A stretch of DNA of 9,251 nucleotides from Methanosarcina sp. UBA5 (GTDB taxonomy: Archaea > Halobacteriota > Methanosarcinia > Methanosarcinales > Methanosarcinaceae), in the NCBI RefSeq assembly GCF_002505485.1, contig NZ_DAVG01000027.1, forward strand, positions 1-9,251, written 5' to 3'. Below, piece after piece: positions 1 through 5,762 of the stretch. Each line of letters opens with the position of its first letter. Within the stretch, counting starts at the first letter, position 1. Position numbers and translations under genes: made by a program. The notes under the pieces are model-generated. The model was not told the origin of the DNA, did no database searches, and worked only from the letters and a program-made list of their open reading frames with translations.

Positions 1-90
1 TCTCTTAAATAAATGAATAAATTTTAACACATTGTGGACTGGAATAAGATATCGATTTTATGTAAAAAGGCCAAAGGTCATTCAGTATTA

Positions 91-127
91 AGGTGCAAAA
101 TCGATGACTAAAGGTGCAAAATTGATG
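91..127. repeat. Two-copy 21-bp tandem repeat
   Basis: The 16-mer AGGTGCAAAATCGATG at 91-106 recurs at 112-127 with one change (AGGTGCAAAATTGATG), giving a period of 21 bp. It lies in the gene-free first 310 bases, which otherwise hold IS-end relics. No function can be assigned; it is probably debris of an older element. Confidence 0.6.
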
Positions 128-169
128 GTTATCAGGCAAGAAAATTCCTTAACCGATGACCAATGGGTA

Positions 170-271
170 CCAATTATAGCCTCAAAGTACGAGAAGAAAA
201 TTTTTGCAACACAATCCTTCTGACTTACCCGACATTTACATGTTTATTCTGAGATTTTTTGCAACTGAACC
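170..271. mobile_element. IS6-like element end relics
   Basis: Positions 170-210 match positions 2645-2685 at 39 of 41 bases, including the terminal motif TTTTTGCAAC. A second end-like motif at 253-271 reads, on the minus strand, GGTTCAGTTGCAAAAAATC, which differs in one base from the left end at 1961-1979. The GGTTC-GTTGCAAA core resembles the terminal inverted repeats of the IS6 family (IS240, IS257 type). Both motifs are oriented as right ends, so the elements they belonged to would extend leftward out of the window. No transposase reading frame is seen in 1-310. Confidence 0.5.
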
Positions 272-276
272 GTAAA

Positions 277-317
277 TCCTATCATTTTTAGGGTGGAAGT
301 TCTATCATTTTTAGAGT
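277..317. repeat. 23-bp tandem duplication across the nadE-like stop
   Basis: Positions 277-294 and 300-317 match at 16 of 18 bases around the core CTATCATTTTTAG (279-291 and 302-314). The second copy contains the stop codon of the minus-strand gene (311-313), so the gene's 3' end has been duplicated just downstream. It may be a slippage or insertion scar. Confidence 0.55.
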
Positions 318-1258
318 AAAGGCAGTGATACCGGCAAACTTGCAACAAAAGCGGCATCTTTTAGCCCCTTCCTTACAGATTGCACTATAGACGGTTTCAC
401 TCCCGCCATGCTGGCAATATCTTCATCATTAAGCCCGCTCTTTCTGATGCCACATAGGATGTCATCCAACTTTAGATAAGACAAACCAATTAAACTTTCG
501 TTAGGCATGCTCATTCCAAACAGGTCAGCAGAAGATGTCTTGTTTACGATGTGATCAGGTACCCCAATGTGCTTTGCCAGCTGCTTTATCTGCGTTTTGT
601 ATAGATGTGACAAGATAGAAATGTCACAGGCACCATCGCCATACCGGTCGTACACGCCGAGACTTAACTCGGACCTGTCGTCGGTGCCGACCACCAGGTA
701 ATTCTTGAGGGTGGCATGGAAATAAAATACCGTCATCCTTACATGTGTTTTTGCTCCCCCCACAGCCAGAAAGTCCTTGACAGATAAGGATGAAGCACCA
801 ACTGTCGCCGTTGGGCTGAAGTGCTCGGTGGAAGGCAATTCCCTTTCAGTAATTATTGGATTGCGTGCAGCGATCTGCTCTAGGACAGTTCTGTCAGATG
901 CTTTTTCTTGGGAAATGATGTTGTACGCACCCAGCTCTTCTAGAAACGGTGAGATAACAATTTTCTCATGAGGTATGCCGAGGCTCTTAGCCAAGTTCAT
1001 GCCGTCATCGGTGTTCTGTGGGTTAGTGTCCCGATCGGGCAGTATAAGGCCATAAACCTTATCCTTGCCTAGTGCCTCTACACACAGGTAAGCAACTGTA
1101 GATGAGTCCAACCCACCCGATAGACCCACCATCACGCCGTCTTTCCCAAATTTTTTTACGTTGTTTCTCACAAATTCTACGATCTCTTTCCGGGTTTTTT
1201 CCGCGTCAAATTCAAGATATTCCGGAAAGCCTAATTTTTCATTTTCTACTTTTGTCAT
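311..1258 (-). CDS. NAD synthetase family protein (NadE-like, ammonia-dependent type)
   Basis: 315-residue member of the N-type ATP pyrophosphatase / NAD synthetase family, which adenylates a carboxylate and amidates it with ammonia; nicotinate adenine dinucleotide is the usual substrate. Seen: the pyrophosphate loop SGGLDSS at residues 47-53, VVGTDDRSELSLG at 189-201, YGDGACDIS at 206-214, LYKTQIKQLAKHIGVP at 219-234 and SSADLF at 242-247. There is no glutaminase domain, so free ammonia is the likely nitrogen donor. It is longer than the usual archaeal NadE (about 250-270 residues), with extra sequence at roughly 110-170. The usual GTGN(K/R)SE motif reads GTDDRSE, and the C-terminal basic tail is replaced by a neutral one. 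It could therefore be a paralogue acting on another acid; the family call is firm, the substrate is not. The start ATG has a GAGGT ribosome site 6 bases upstream. It stands alone between IS relics; an IS-like end at 1297 leaves only about 38 bp of its own upstream DNA. Confidence 0.85.
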   Translation of the reverse strand: MTKVENEKLGFPEYLEFDAEKTRKEIVEFVRNNVKKFGKDGVMVGLSGGLDSSTVAYLCVEALGKDKVYGLILPDRDTNPQNTDDGMNLAKSLGIPHEKIVISPFLEELGAYNIISQEKASDRTVLEQIAARNPIITERELPSTEHFSPTATVGASSLSVKDFLAVGGAKTHVRMTVFYFHATLKNYLVVGTDDRSELSLGVYDRYGDGACDISILSHLYKTQIKQLAKHIGVPDHIVNKTSSADLFGMSMPNESLIGLSYLKLDDILCGIRKSGLNDEDIASMAGVKPSIVQSVRKGLKDAAFVASLPVSLPLL

Positions 1259-1296
1259 AAAAATACCTCAATATATTTTAACTTTTCTCAAATAGT

Positions 1297-1315
1297 GGGG
1301 TTCTGTTGCAAAATT
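1297..1315. mobile_element. IS6-like left terminal repeat, solo
   Basis: GGGGTTCTGTTGCAAAA starts at 1297 and matches, inverted, TTTTGCAACGGAACCCC ending at 2646 (16 of 17 bases). GGTTCTGTTGCAAA is the classic IS6-family terminal core. It lies immediately upstream of the nadE-like gene on the minus strand. No 8-bp target duplication was found for the 1297-2646 pair. Confidence 0.5.
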
Positions 1316-1349
1316 TCTGTAATTTCTCTTTTCACTGTGATGGTTCATT

Positions 1350-1509
1350 GAGAGCGTCGTAAAAGTCCATTTGATTCTACAAATGGGATAAATTAATGTC
1401 CAATAAGGTTGGTGTTTACCTAAATTTCATGCAAAATTTTACAACCGTATTTAAAGTCAAAGTTCAGATTATCCAATTGTAGAACTGTTTTGACTTTTGC
1501 GACGCTCTC
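1350..1509. mobile_element. 160-bp MITE with 6-bp target duplication
   Basis: An 18-bp terminal inverted repeat, GAGAGCGTCGTAAAAGTC at 1350-1367 and GACTTTTGCGACGCTCTC at 1492-1509 (17 of 18 pair), bounds 160 bp with no coding capacity. It is flanked by a perfect direct repeat TTCATT at 1344-1349 and 1510-1515, as expected of a target-site duplication. Inside the left end is a perfect hairpin, CCATTTG (1367-1373) with CAAATGG (1380-1386). The element sits 2 bp beyond the stop codon of the 42-residue protein gene. It would need a transposase supplied elsewhere; the parent family is not identified. Confidence 0.8.
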
Positions 1510-1517
1510 TTCATTAT

Positions 1518-1646
1518 TCATTTATTACTTTCACTTCTTTTTTCTTCTTTAAGAGCTAATTTCTTATGGCACGCATTGCATGTCCCATCTTTGGCAATCG
1601 ATGGTTGTTTAGGTACATCGCCACCACAAACTCCACGCTTTTCCAT
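1518..1646 (-). CDS. Small cysteine-rich protein, 42 aa (possible zinc-binding)
   Basis: Unrecognised 42-residue reading frame, found by its ribosome site: GGAGGT at 1653-1658, six bases before the ATG. The protein begins MEKRGVCGGDVPKQPS and has CGG at residues 7-9 and CNACHKK at 23-29, then a lysine/glutamate-rich tail ending at TGA. The three cysteines and one histidine (C7, C23, C26, H27) could bind one zinc ion as a minimal ribbon. CxxCH is also the haem c attachment motif, but there is no signal peptide or membrane segment, so haem attachment is unlikely. An AT-rich TATA-like stretch lies around 1684-1691. It stands between IS relics and may be a real small gene of the kind common in methanogens; function unknown. 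Confidence 0.6.
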   Translation of the reverse strand: MEKRGVCGGDVPKQPSIAKDGTCNACHKKLALKEEKRSESNK

Positions 1647-1762
1647 ATCTTTACCTCCAGTTTTTTGATTTTTATATAGTTTATTAATATTAAAACAATA
1701 AAATATGTGTAGAAAAATAATTACGGAACTGATATTTATCCAAAAGAGACGTTAGAGGGATC

Positions 1763-1895
1763 GGTTCCGCTGCAAAAATAATATTTATGTAGTTTGATAC
1801 TATGATTTTTACCTTTGTGTGTCTTTGTGTACCTTCTTCCCGACGATGAGATTGATTAACTTTCCCAATTGTGAAGGTGTTTACTGATTTTGCAA
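1763..1895. mobile_element. Degraded IS6-like fragments
   Basis: GGTTCCGCTGCAAAAA at 1763-1778 is a one-base variant of the left end at 1961. The stretch 1857-1895, read on the minus strand, resembles the inner left end at 1961-2034: both have GTTGCAAAA, then TCACAATT-GGAAAGTTAA at similar spacing. So 1857-1895 is an inverted, decayed copy of the same end. No open transposase frame was seen between them. Confidence 0.45.
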
Positions 1896-1960
1896 CAAAG
1901 CTAGATTTTTTTCAACAGACCTATATTTTTGCAGGACACTTCAATATATAAACTTTTTGA

Positions 1961-2644
1961 GGTTCCGTTGCAAAAAATCAGAGCATTTTACAAAATCGGT
2001 GAAAACCATCACAATTCGGAAAGTTAAACATTTTGATTCGAGCGAAAATGACATATAAAGGTGAAAATTGTAGCGTCAAAACCTTATTTTGACAGTTTGA
2101 TTTTTATGTTGAAAGATTGTTTTCATATTCGTAGGAATAAGAAGTAATTTATATCAACAAATTTTTGCCCATTTTTTACAATTTAATTTGACAGATGATT
2201 CTCTTTCTCTTGATAGCTGTTTTCATAATTTTTGATCAAATTTTTGGTATAGAATTTGACAGATAGTATGAATAATGTAGGACTTACGCACTTATGCTTC
2301 AGAATCAAACACGGCGAACGTCATGATTAAAATATTGGTTTTAGAAAGTTGTGAGTTTACTGCTATTGGTTCTGTACTTCAAGTGCGTAAGTCCTATAAT
2401 GGATAAAATATAGATACTATCTAAAAAGTTAGGTGCCAAAAGTGCTAAAATGGGACAAAAAAATCTCTATCCATTTACTTTTTAGTGATTGTGAAGCTAG
2501 AAAACCAGCAAATCAGAGGCAATTTAATGAAATTTTTTAATACTGTAATTTGATTATAGCGAAAAATTGAAGCTTCTCACTAAATTGAATTTATACTGTC
2601 AAACTAAGGTCAAAATGCAAAAATGTTATTTTTGCAACGGAACC
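1961..2644. mobile_element. 684-bp non-coding IS6-like element or relic
   Basis: A perfect 16-bp inverted repeat, GGTTCCGTTGCAAAAA at 1961-1976 and its complement at 2629-2644, bounds 684 bp. The size and terminal core resemble IS6-family elements, yet no transposase frame is visible, and a 115-bp MITE has inserted inside. A further TTGACAG motif pair (near 2084 and 2597) is roughly symmetric. The expected 8-bp target duplication is absent: flanks CTTTTTGA and CCAATTAT differ. The ends could therefore come from different elements brought together by deletion. Confidence 0.5.
2280..2394. mobile_element. 115-bp MITE inserted at TA
   Basis: A perfect 14-bp terminal inverted repeat, GGACTTACGCACTT (2280-2293) and AAGTGCGTAAGTCC (2381-2394), encloses 115 bp and is flanked by TA on both sides (2278-2279, 2395-2396). 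TA duplication is typical of IS630/Tc1-mariner transposition. It is nested inside the 1961-2644 relic and so is younger. It encodes nothing. Confidence 0.75.
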
Positions 2645-2691
2645 CCAATTATAGCCTCAAAGTGCGAGAAGAAATTTTTTGCAACGGAACC
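2645..2691. mobile_element. Second IS6-like right end abutting the first
   Basis: Directly after the 2644 end, 2645-2691 carries a further right end finishing TTTTTTGCAACGGAACC (2675-2691). Its first 41 bases recur at 170-210 (39 of 41). Two right ends in tandem suggest one element inserted beside or into another's terminus. This boundary marks where the IS-rich region gives way to the Tat island. Confidence 0.5.
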
Positions 2692-2701
2692 TTATGTTTT
2701 G

Positions 2702-2723
2702 AGTCCAGACATGTATCTGGACT
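2702..2723. repeat. 8-bp perfect hairpin
   Basis: AGTCCAGA (2702-2709) pairs with TCTGGACT (2716-2723) around a 6-base loop. It lies about 105 bp past the stop of the minus-strand tatC gene, next to the last IS end. There is no T-run after it, and archaeal termination does not rely on such stems, so its role is unclear. Confidence 0.5.
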
Positions 2724-2826
2724 GCTGAACAATTTACGGCCTGAATCAAAGTTAATTACACATTATCAAATTTTATTTCACTTTTAGATCCCTAAACAAC
2801 TGTACTTATTCTGTCACTTTTCTTTT

Positions 2827-3612
2827 TTAGTTCCTTTTCGTAATCCCTACTGCAGTTGCTGAAGGATCAGGCTTGGAAAACCTGCTCTTTACCCCAAGTA
2901 TTTTTACAATCATCATGCTGATCTCAAAAAAGATTGTCATGGGTATGGCAACCATCAGCTCGCTGAAGACATCTGTCCCAGGAGTAACGACGGCTGCAAC
3001 AAACATGATAAGAACATAAATGTGCTTGCGGTAGCTCACAAGAGTACTATATTTTACAAATCCATTTCGGGTCAGGAAAGTAAGTACTACAGGGAGTTCG
3101 AATACCAGCCCAAAGATTGCTATAGTTGTTGCTATGAATGAGATGAATTTGAAAACCGAATAAGTCGCAGTCACCCCTGAATCTGCTGCATCAATGTAGA
3201 GGAACTTAAGAAAAAGGGGTAGCATGAAGAAATAAGAGTATGCAGCCCCAATAACGAACATGACGATGACCGCTGAACTCAGAAAAATAAACTGGCCTTT
3301 TCCAATAGATATTGGAACTTTTATTGAGTATTTCTTTGAGATAGCACGATAAATGTAGAACGCAATAACAGGCAGGGTAAGGAGTGCTCCTATTATAATA
3401 GAGAGCTTTAGCTCCAGCATCATTACTTCAAGGGGAGATACATAGACCAGCTTTGCGCCCTCAGGAAGAAGGTCAACTTTCATTCTCTCGATTAGAGGAC
3501 CTGTAAACTGGAAAGAGATAATAATTCCTGCAAGAAAGACCCCAGCAATCACGAGTAACTTATTTCGCAGGGTCCGCAGGATTACACTGAGATTTTCAAT
3601 GGCTTCAGACAT
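2827..3612 (-). CDS. tatC: Divergent TatC-like translocase subunit (TatC gene 1)
   Basis: 261-residue polytopic membrane protein of the TatC family, the membrane core and signal receptor of the twin-arginine translocase. Seen: about six hydrophobic segments, VSPLEVMMLELKLS at 58-71, the FGLVFELP motif at 167-174 (Glu172 matches E. coli E170), YRKH at 194-197 and TPGTDVFSELMVAIP at 210-224 (Asp214 matches D211). The N-terminal family motif HLxELRxRL is ILRTLRNKL here (11-19): the Arg is kept, but His and the signal-binding Glu are replaced by Ile and Thr14. The HE(R/K)R loop with the second signal-binding Glu is also missing around 92-105. It may thus be a partner or specialised paralogue rather than the main receptor. 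The ATG follows AGGT by 7 bases, and an in-frame TAG four codons upstream excludes a longer N-terminus. It is divergent from the second tatC across 653 bp. Confidence 0.85.
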   Translation of the reverse strand: MSEAIENLSVILRTLRNKLLVIAGVFLAGIIISFQFTGPLIERMKVDLLPEGAKLVYVSPLEVMMLELKLSIIIGALLTLPVIAFYIYRAISKKYSIKVPISIGKGQFIFLSSAVIVMFVIGAAYSYFFMLPLFLKFLYIDAADSGVTATYSVFKFISFIATTIAIFGLVFELPVVLTFLTRNGFVKYSTLVSYRKHIYVLIMFVAAVVTPGTDVFSELMVAIPMTIFFEISMMIVKILGVKSRFSKPDPSATAVGITKRN

Positions 3613-3926
3613 ATTGAGTACCTATCCGGAAAAGCAAAAGAAAGTTCTTACTCCTATTATTTAAGGGAACTCTTATGTTCATAACAGTGGGGCCTATTCA
3701 CTACAGAGATTTAATCATCAACTTTCTTTTTACCTATTTTGTTTTTTCGCTTTAAATTTGTCCGGCTCTTTTCATGGAATCCTTTTAATACTAGGTACGG
3801 AGACAGTTATGTTTGAGTACAAGGAGCCGGGAAATAGCAGTTCTCTTACCTAGATAATCTTAACAGATTGCCTTAATAAATTATCTTAATTATGACAAGT
3901 ATATTATATTAATTATTCTAATAAGG

Positions 3927-3947
3927 TTATACAATCAATTTGTATAA
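3927..3947. promoter_or_regulatory. Operator-like inverted repeat
   Basis: TTATACAA (3927-3934) and TTGTATAA (3940-3947) form a perfect 8-bp inverted repeat with a 5-base centre, the size and symmetry of a dimeric regulator site. It lies in the spacer between the divergent tatC genes, some 320 bp from each start, so a direct role is uncertain. In AT-rich DNA some chance symmetry is expected. Confidence 0.35.
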
Positions 3948-4192
3948 TATATTAATCGTTGTAACGTCTTAAACAAATTCTCTTAATCGAGTTAGATTAA
4001 TCATTTTTAAGTGATAAATGATATAACTATTTAGCTTCATAAATTTTCGGCATACAGCCAAATGGGTATGCAAATATATAATAGAAAGATATTGTGAAAA
4101 TGGATCGTAAAATGGATTGCGAAGATATTCTATAATGGAAAATGGAATGTCTGCAGAAAGATACCAGATCCACATTTACTATTATGTTCCGA

Positions 4193-4207
4193 TATTAATA
4201 TATTTAT
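4193..4207 (+). promoter_or_regulatory. Putative TATA region of tatC gene 2
   Basis: ATTAATATATTTAT-type sequence at about 4193-4207 is the best TATA candidate ahead of tatC2. Transcription would start about 25 bases on, near 4228, so the three 16-bp repeats would make up most of a leader of roughly 38 bases. Confidence 0.4.
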
Positions 4208-4219
4208 CTAGGTACATCT

Positions 4220-4267
4220 AAGAGCAGAATAAAATAAGAGCAGAATAAAATAAGAGCAGAATAAAAT
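4220..4267 (+). repeat. Three perfect 16-bp tandem repeats running into the tatC2 start codon
   Basis: AAGAGCAGAATAAAAT occurs three times without a mismatch at 4220-4235, 4236-4251 and 4252-4267. The last copy supplies the A and T of the ATG. Because 16 is not a multiple of three, changes in copy number would shift leader length without adding codons. The repeat contains the only weak ribosome-site candidate (AGAGCAG); no good Shine-Dalgarno sequence precedes the start. Confidence 0.9.
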
Positions 4268-5045
4268 GGATTCACAGTACACAGGCAACGGAACCACTTC
4301 CGATGGAATAGCATCGGGAATTAATTCTTATCCTTCCGGTGTTCCAGGAGATACCGAAGAACCTCTCATGGTCCACCTGTTAGAGCTCAGAAACCGGCTG
4401 GCAATCGTTTTAATCTGGCTCTGTATAGGAATAATTATTGCTTTCCCATTCTCGGCAAAAGGGATGCTGCTCATCTGGAAGGAATTTATAAGTTCTGACC
4501 TTTATATGACAGCTTACTCGCCCCTCGAATGGACCTTTGCTCGCCTCAAGCTCTGCCTTGTCTTTGCTCTAGCTACTTCAATCCCTCTGCTCTTCTACCA
4601 GCTTTACAAGTTTGCAGGTAAAGGACTTTATTCACATGAGAAGCGCTTTTTCCTCAAGATCATTCCAGCATCTTTCCTGCTTTTTATCTTGGGGGCCTCT
4701 ATAGGTTACTTTATCGTACTGCCTATAATGTTCAAATACATTCTATTTTTCTCAGGTGACATGGCTACAGCGCAGCTTTCCGTTCAGGATACTCTTTCAG
4801 CCGTAACCACAATCCTGGCAGGTTTTGGAATTGTATTTCAGCTTCCTCTGCTTGTGGTTTTTGCCGTGAAAATGGGGCTCATACAGTACCAGACCCTCAA
4901 AAAGCAGAGATTACTGGTCTACAGTATAATTATGGCATTCTCGCTATTCCTTTCCCCTGATCCGACATTCATTGCCCAGATTCTTGTGGCATTTCTACTG
5001 GGAATCCTGTTTGAATTCAGCCTATTACTAATTCGGATATTTTGA
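4266..5045 (+). CDS. tatC: Sec-independent protein translocase TatC (TatC gene 2)
   Basis: 259-residue TatC, receptor for twin-arginine signal peptides on folded exported proteins. Seen: a polar N-terminal tail of about 33 residues, the canonical HLLELRNRL at 37-45 (Glu40 and Arg42 correspond to E. coli E15 and R17), YSPLEW at 84-89, YQLYKF at 111-116, LYSHEKR at 121-127 (Glu125 corresponds to E103), FGIVFQLP at 187-194, SPDP at 230-233 and about six membrane segments. The one clear departure is Gln192 where E. coli has E170. The N-terminal tail is longer than in most TatC proteins; Met35 lies just before the HLLELR motif but has no nearby ribosome site, so the upstream ATG is kept with moderate certainty. 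It heads a plus-strand series with two tatA genes and ends at TGA. Confidence 0.93.
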   Translation: MDSQYTGNGTTSDGIASGINSYPSGVPGDTEEPLMVHLLELRNRLAIVLIWLCIGIIIAFPFSAKGMLLIWKEFISSDLYMTAYSPLEWTFARLKLCLVFALATSIPLLFYQLYKFAGKGLYSHEKRFFLKIIPASFLLFILGASIGYFIVLPIMFKYILFFSGDMATAQLSVQDTLSAVTTILAGFGIVFQLPLLVVFAVKMGLIQYQTLKKQRLLVYSIIMAFSLFLSPDPTFIAQILVAFLLGILFEFSLLLIRIF

Positions 5046-5145
5046 AAAAGAGTTTGCCCAATTAATTAGATATTTTTCTGTTTAAATGCAAGAAGCTCTA
5101 GTAAGTTTCCAGATAAAGGATGTCTACCGGTCTTATTACAAGAAT

Positions 5146-5154
5146 TTTTATATT
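5146..5154 (+). promoter_or_regulatory. TATA box placed for leaderless tatA gene 1
   Basis: TTTTTATATT at about 5145-5154 fits the methanogen TATA consensus. Its centre lies about 27 bases before the tatA1 ATG at 5177, the distance from TATA box to transcription start in archaea. Together with the lack of a ribosome site, this suggests transcription begins at or next to the start codon. Confidence 0.5.
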
Positions 5155-5176
5155 AGATTGCTGATAATAACCAATA

Positions 5177-5497
5177 ATGATAGGCACACAAGAATTGATA
5201 GTAATCCTTATCGCAGCTCTCTTTCTCTTTGGGCCCCAGAAGCTTCCAGAACTTGCACGGTCTTTAGGAAGTGCAGTAGGAGAATTTAAAAAAGCACAGC
5301 GCGCTTCTGAGCTTGAGCTCAATCAGTTCGATGCCTACACCCGAAAGGCTGCGAATATAGTTGCTTCTGAGGAAAAAGAGAAAGAGAAGGAACAAAAGGA
5401 TAATCCAGAAAGCCATAAAGAAGCAAAAACCGATACAGATTCAAAAGCCGGTACAAACTTGGAAAATACGCCTGAAACCGGAAAATCTATCCCTTAA
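5177..5497 (+). CDS. tatA: Tat translocase subunit TatA (gene 1)
   Basis: 106-residue TatA/TatE family protein that oligomerises with TatC to form the protein-conducting assembly. Seen: a short N-terminal membrane helix (about residues 5-18) with the polar QE pair at 5-6, the FG hinge at 18-19, then the amphipathic helix PQKLPELARSLGSAVGEFKK (20-39). The tail from about 68 is strongly charged and repetitive (EEKEKEKEQK, then KTDTDSKAG), probably disordered. The first 45 residues are highly similar to the second tatA product; the tails are unrelated. The ATG has no ribosome site but a well-placed TATA box. It follows tatC2 by 131 bp and ends at TAA. Confidence 0.93.
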   Translation: MIGTQELIVILIAALFLFGPQKLPELARSLGSAVGEFKKAQRASELELNQFDAYTRKAANIVASEEKEKEKEQKDNPESHKEAKTDTDSKAGTNLENTPETGKSIP

Positions 5498-5544
5498 AAG
5501 GAAGAGCTCCGGAAAAGCTGAAGTACCGGGATCTCAAGCTCAGA

Positions 5545-5581
5545 TAAGGAGATAGATCTAAGGAAGATCTAAGGAGATAGA
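5545..5581. repeat. Short direct repeats after tatA gene 1
   Basis: TAAGGAGATAGA occurs at 5545-5556 and 5570-5581 (period 25) with AGATCTAAGGA between them, a patch of local duplication in the spacer between the two tatA genes. It contains GGAG motifs but no start codon follows usefully. Confidence 0.5.
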
Positions 5582-5627
5582 CTAAATAGATAAAAGTCAA
5601 ATAAAAAAGTTAAAATATATAAAATAT

Positions 5628-5663
5628 CTTTATATAATAAATAAAAATAGAAACTTTATATAA
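5628..5663 (+). promoter_or_regulatory. Duplicated TATA boxes ahead of tatA gene 2
   Basis: CTTTATATAA occurs identically at 5628-5637 and 5654-5663, 26 bp apart. Each matches a strong archaeal TATA box. Starts near 5658 and 5684 would give tatA2 leaders of about 80-105 bases, in contrast to the seemingly leaderless tatA1. Confidence 0.5.
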
Positions 5664-5762
5664 CATAAAAAATGTTAGCTTAATTTAGATATATTTCAAT
5701 ACTCATATCACTACTACCTCTGAATTATATCATCTAAGAAAACGACAGCTTGAGGTTAAGCC

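Larger units (their letters stand above)
3613..4265. other. 653-bp AT-rich spacer between divergent tatC genes
   Basis: No convincing gene. A 68-codon minus-strand frame at 3969-4175 has no ribosome site and no recognisable composition, so I leave it out. The spacer holds a possible tatC1 promoter (an AT-rich TTAAATAATA-like box on the minus strand near 3652-3663), an operator-like inverted repeat at 3927-3947, the tatC2 TATA region near 4193-4207 and the triplicated leader. The span 3840-3960 is extremely AT-rich. Confidence 0.5.

Noticed and set aside
91..317. Short repeats as a CRISPR array
   Set aside because: Only two copies each, periods of 21 and 23 bp, no unique spacers and no cas genes.
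777..971. Plus-strand frame inside the NadE-like gene
   Set aside because: Antisense shadow of a clear family member with intact motifs.
1518..1646. CxxCH in the 42-residue protein as a c-type haem site
   Set aside because: No signal peptide or membrane anchor, and cytochrome c maturation occurs outside the cytoplasm; zinc binding is more plausible.
2280..2394. The 115-bp MITE as a derivative of the IS630 element at the right edge
   Set aside because: The visible end of that element near 8628 does not match GGACTTACGCACTT.
2702..2723. Hairpin as an intrinsic terminator of tatC gene 1
   Set aside because: It is about 105 bp beyond the stop and lacks a T-run; archaeal termination depends on T-runs, not stems.
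3969..4175. 68-codon minus-strand frame in the divergent tatC spacer
   Set aside because: No ribosome site, AT-driven composition rich in Ile, Tyr and Leu, no recognisable motif; probably a chance frame.
5086..5322. Overlapping frames on both strands around the tatA gene 1 start
   Set aside because: They are other-frame readings of the tatA coding region and its promoter.
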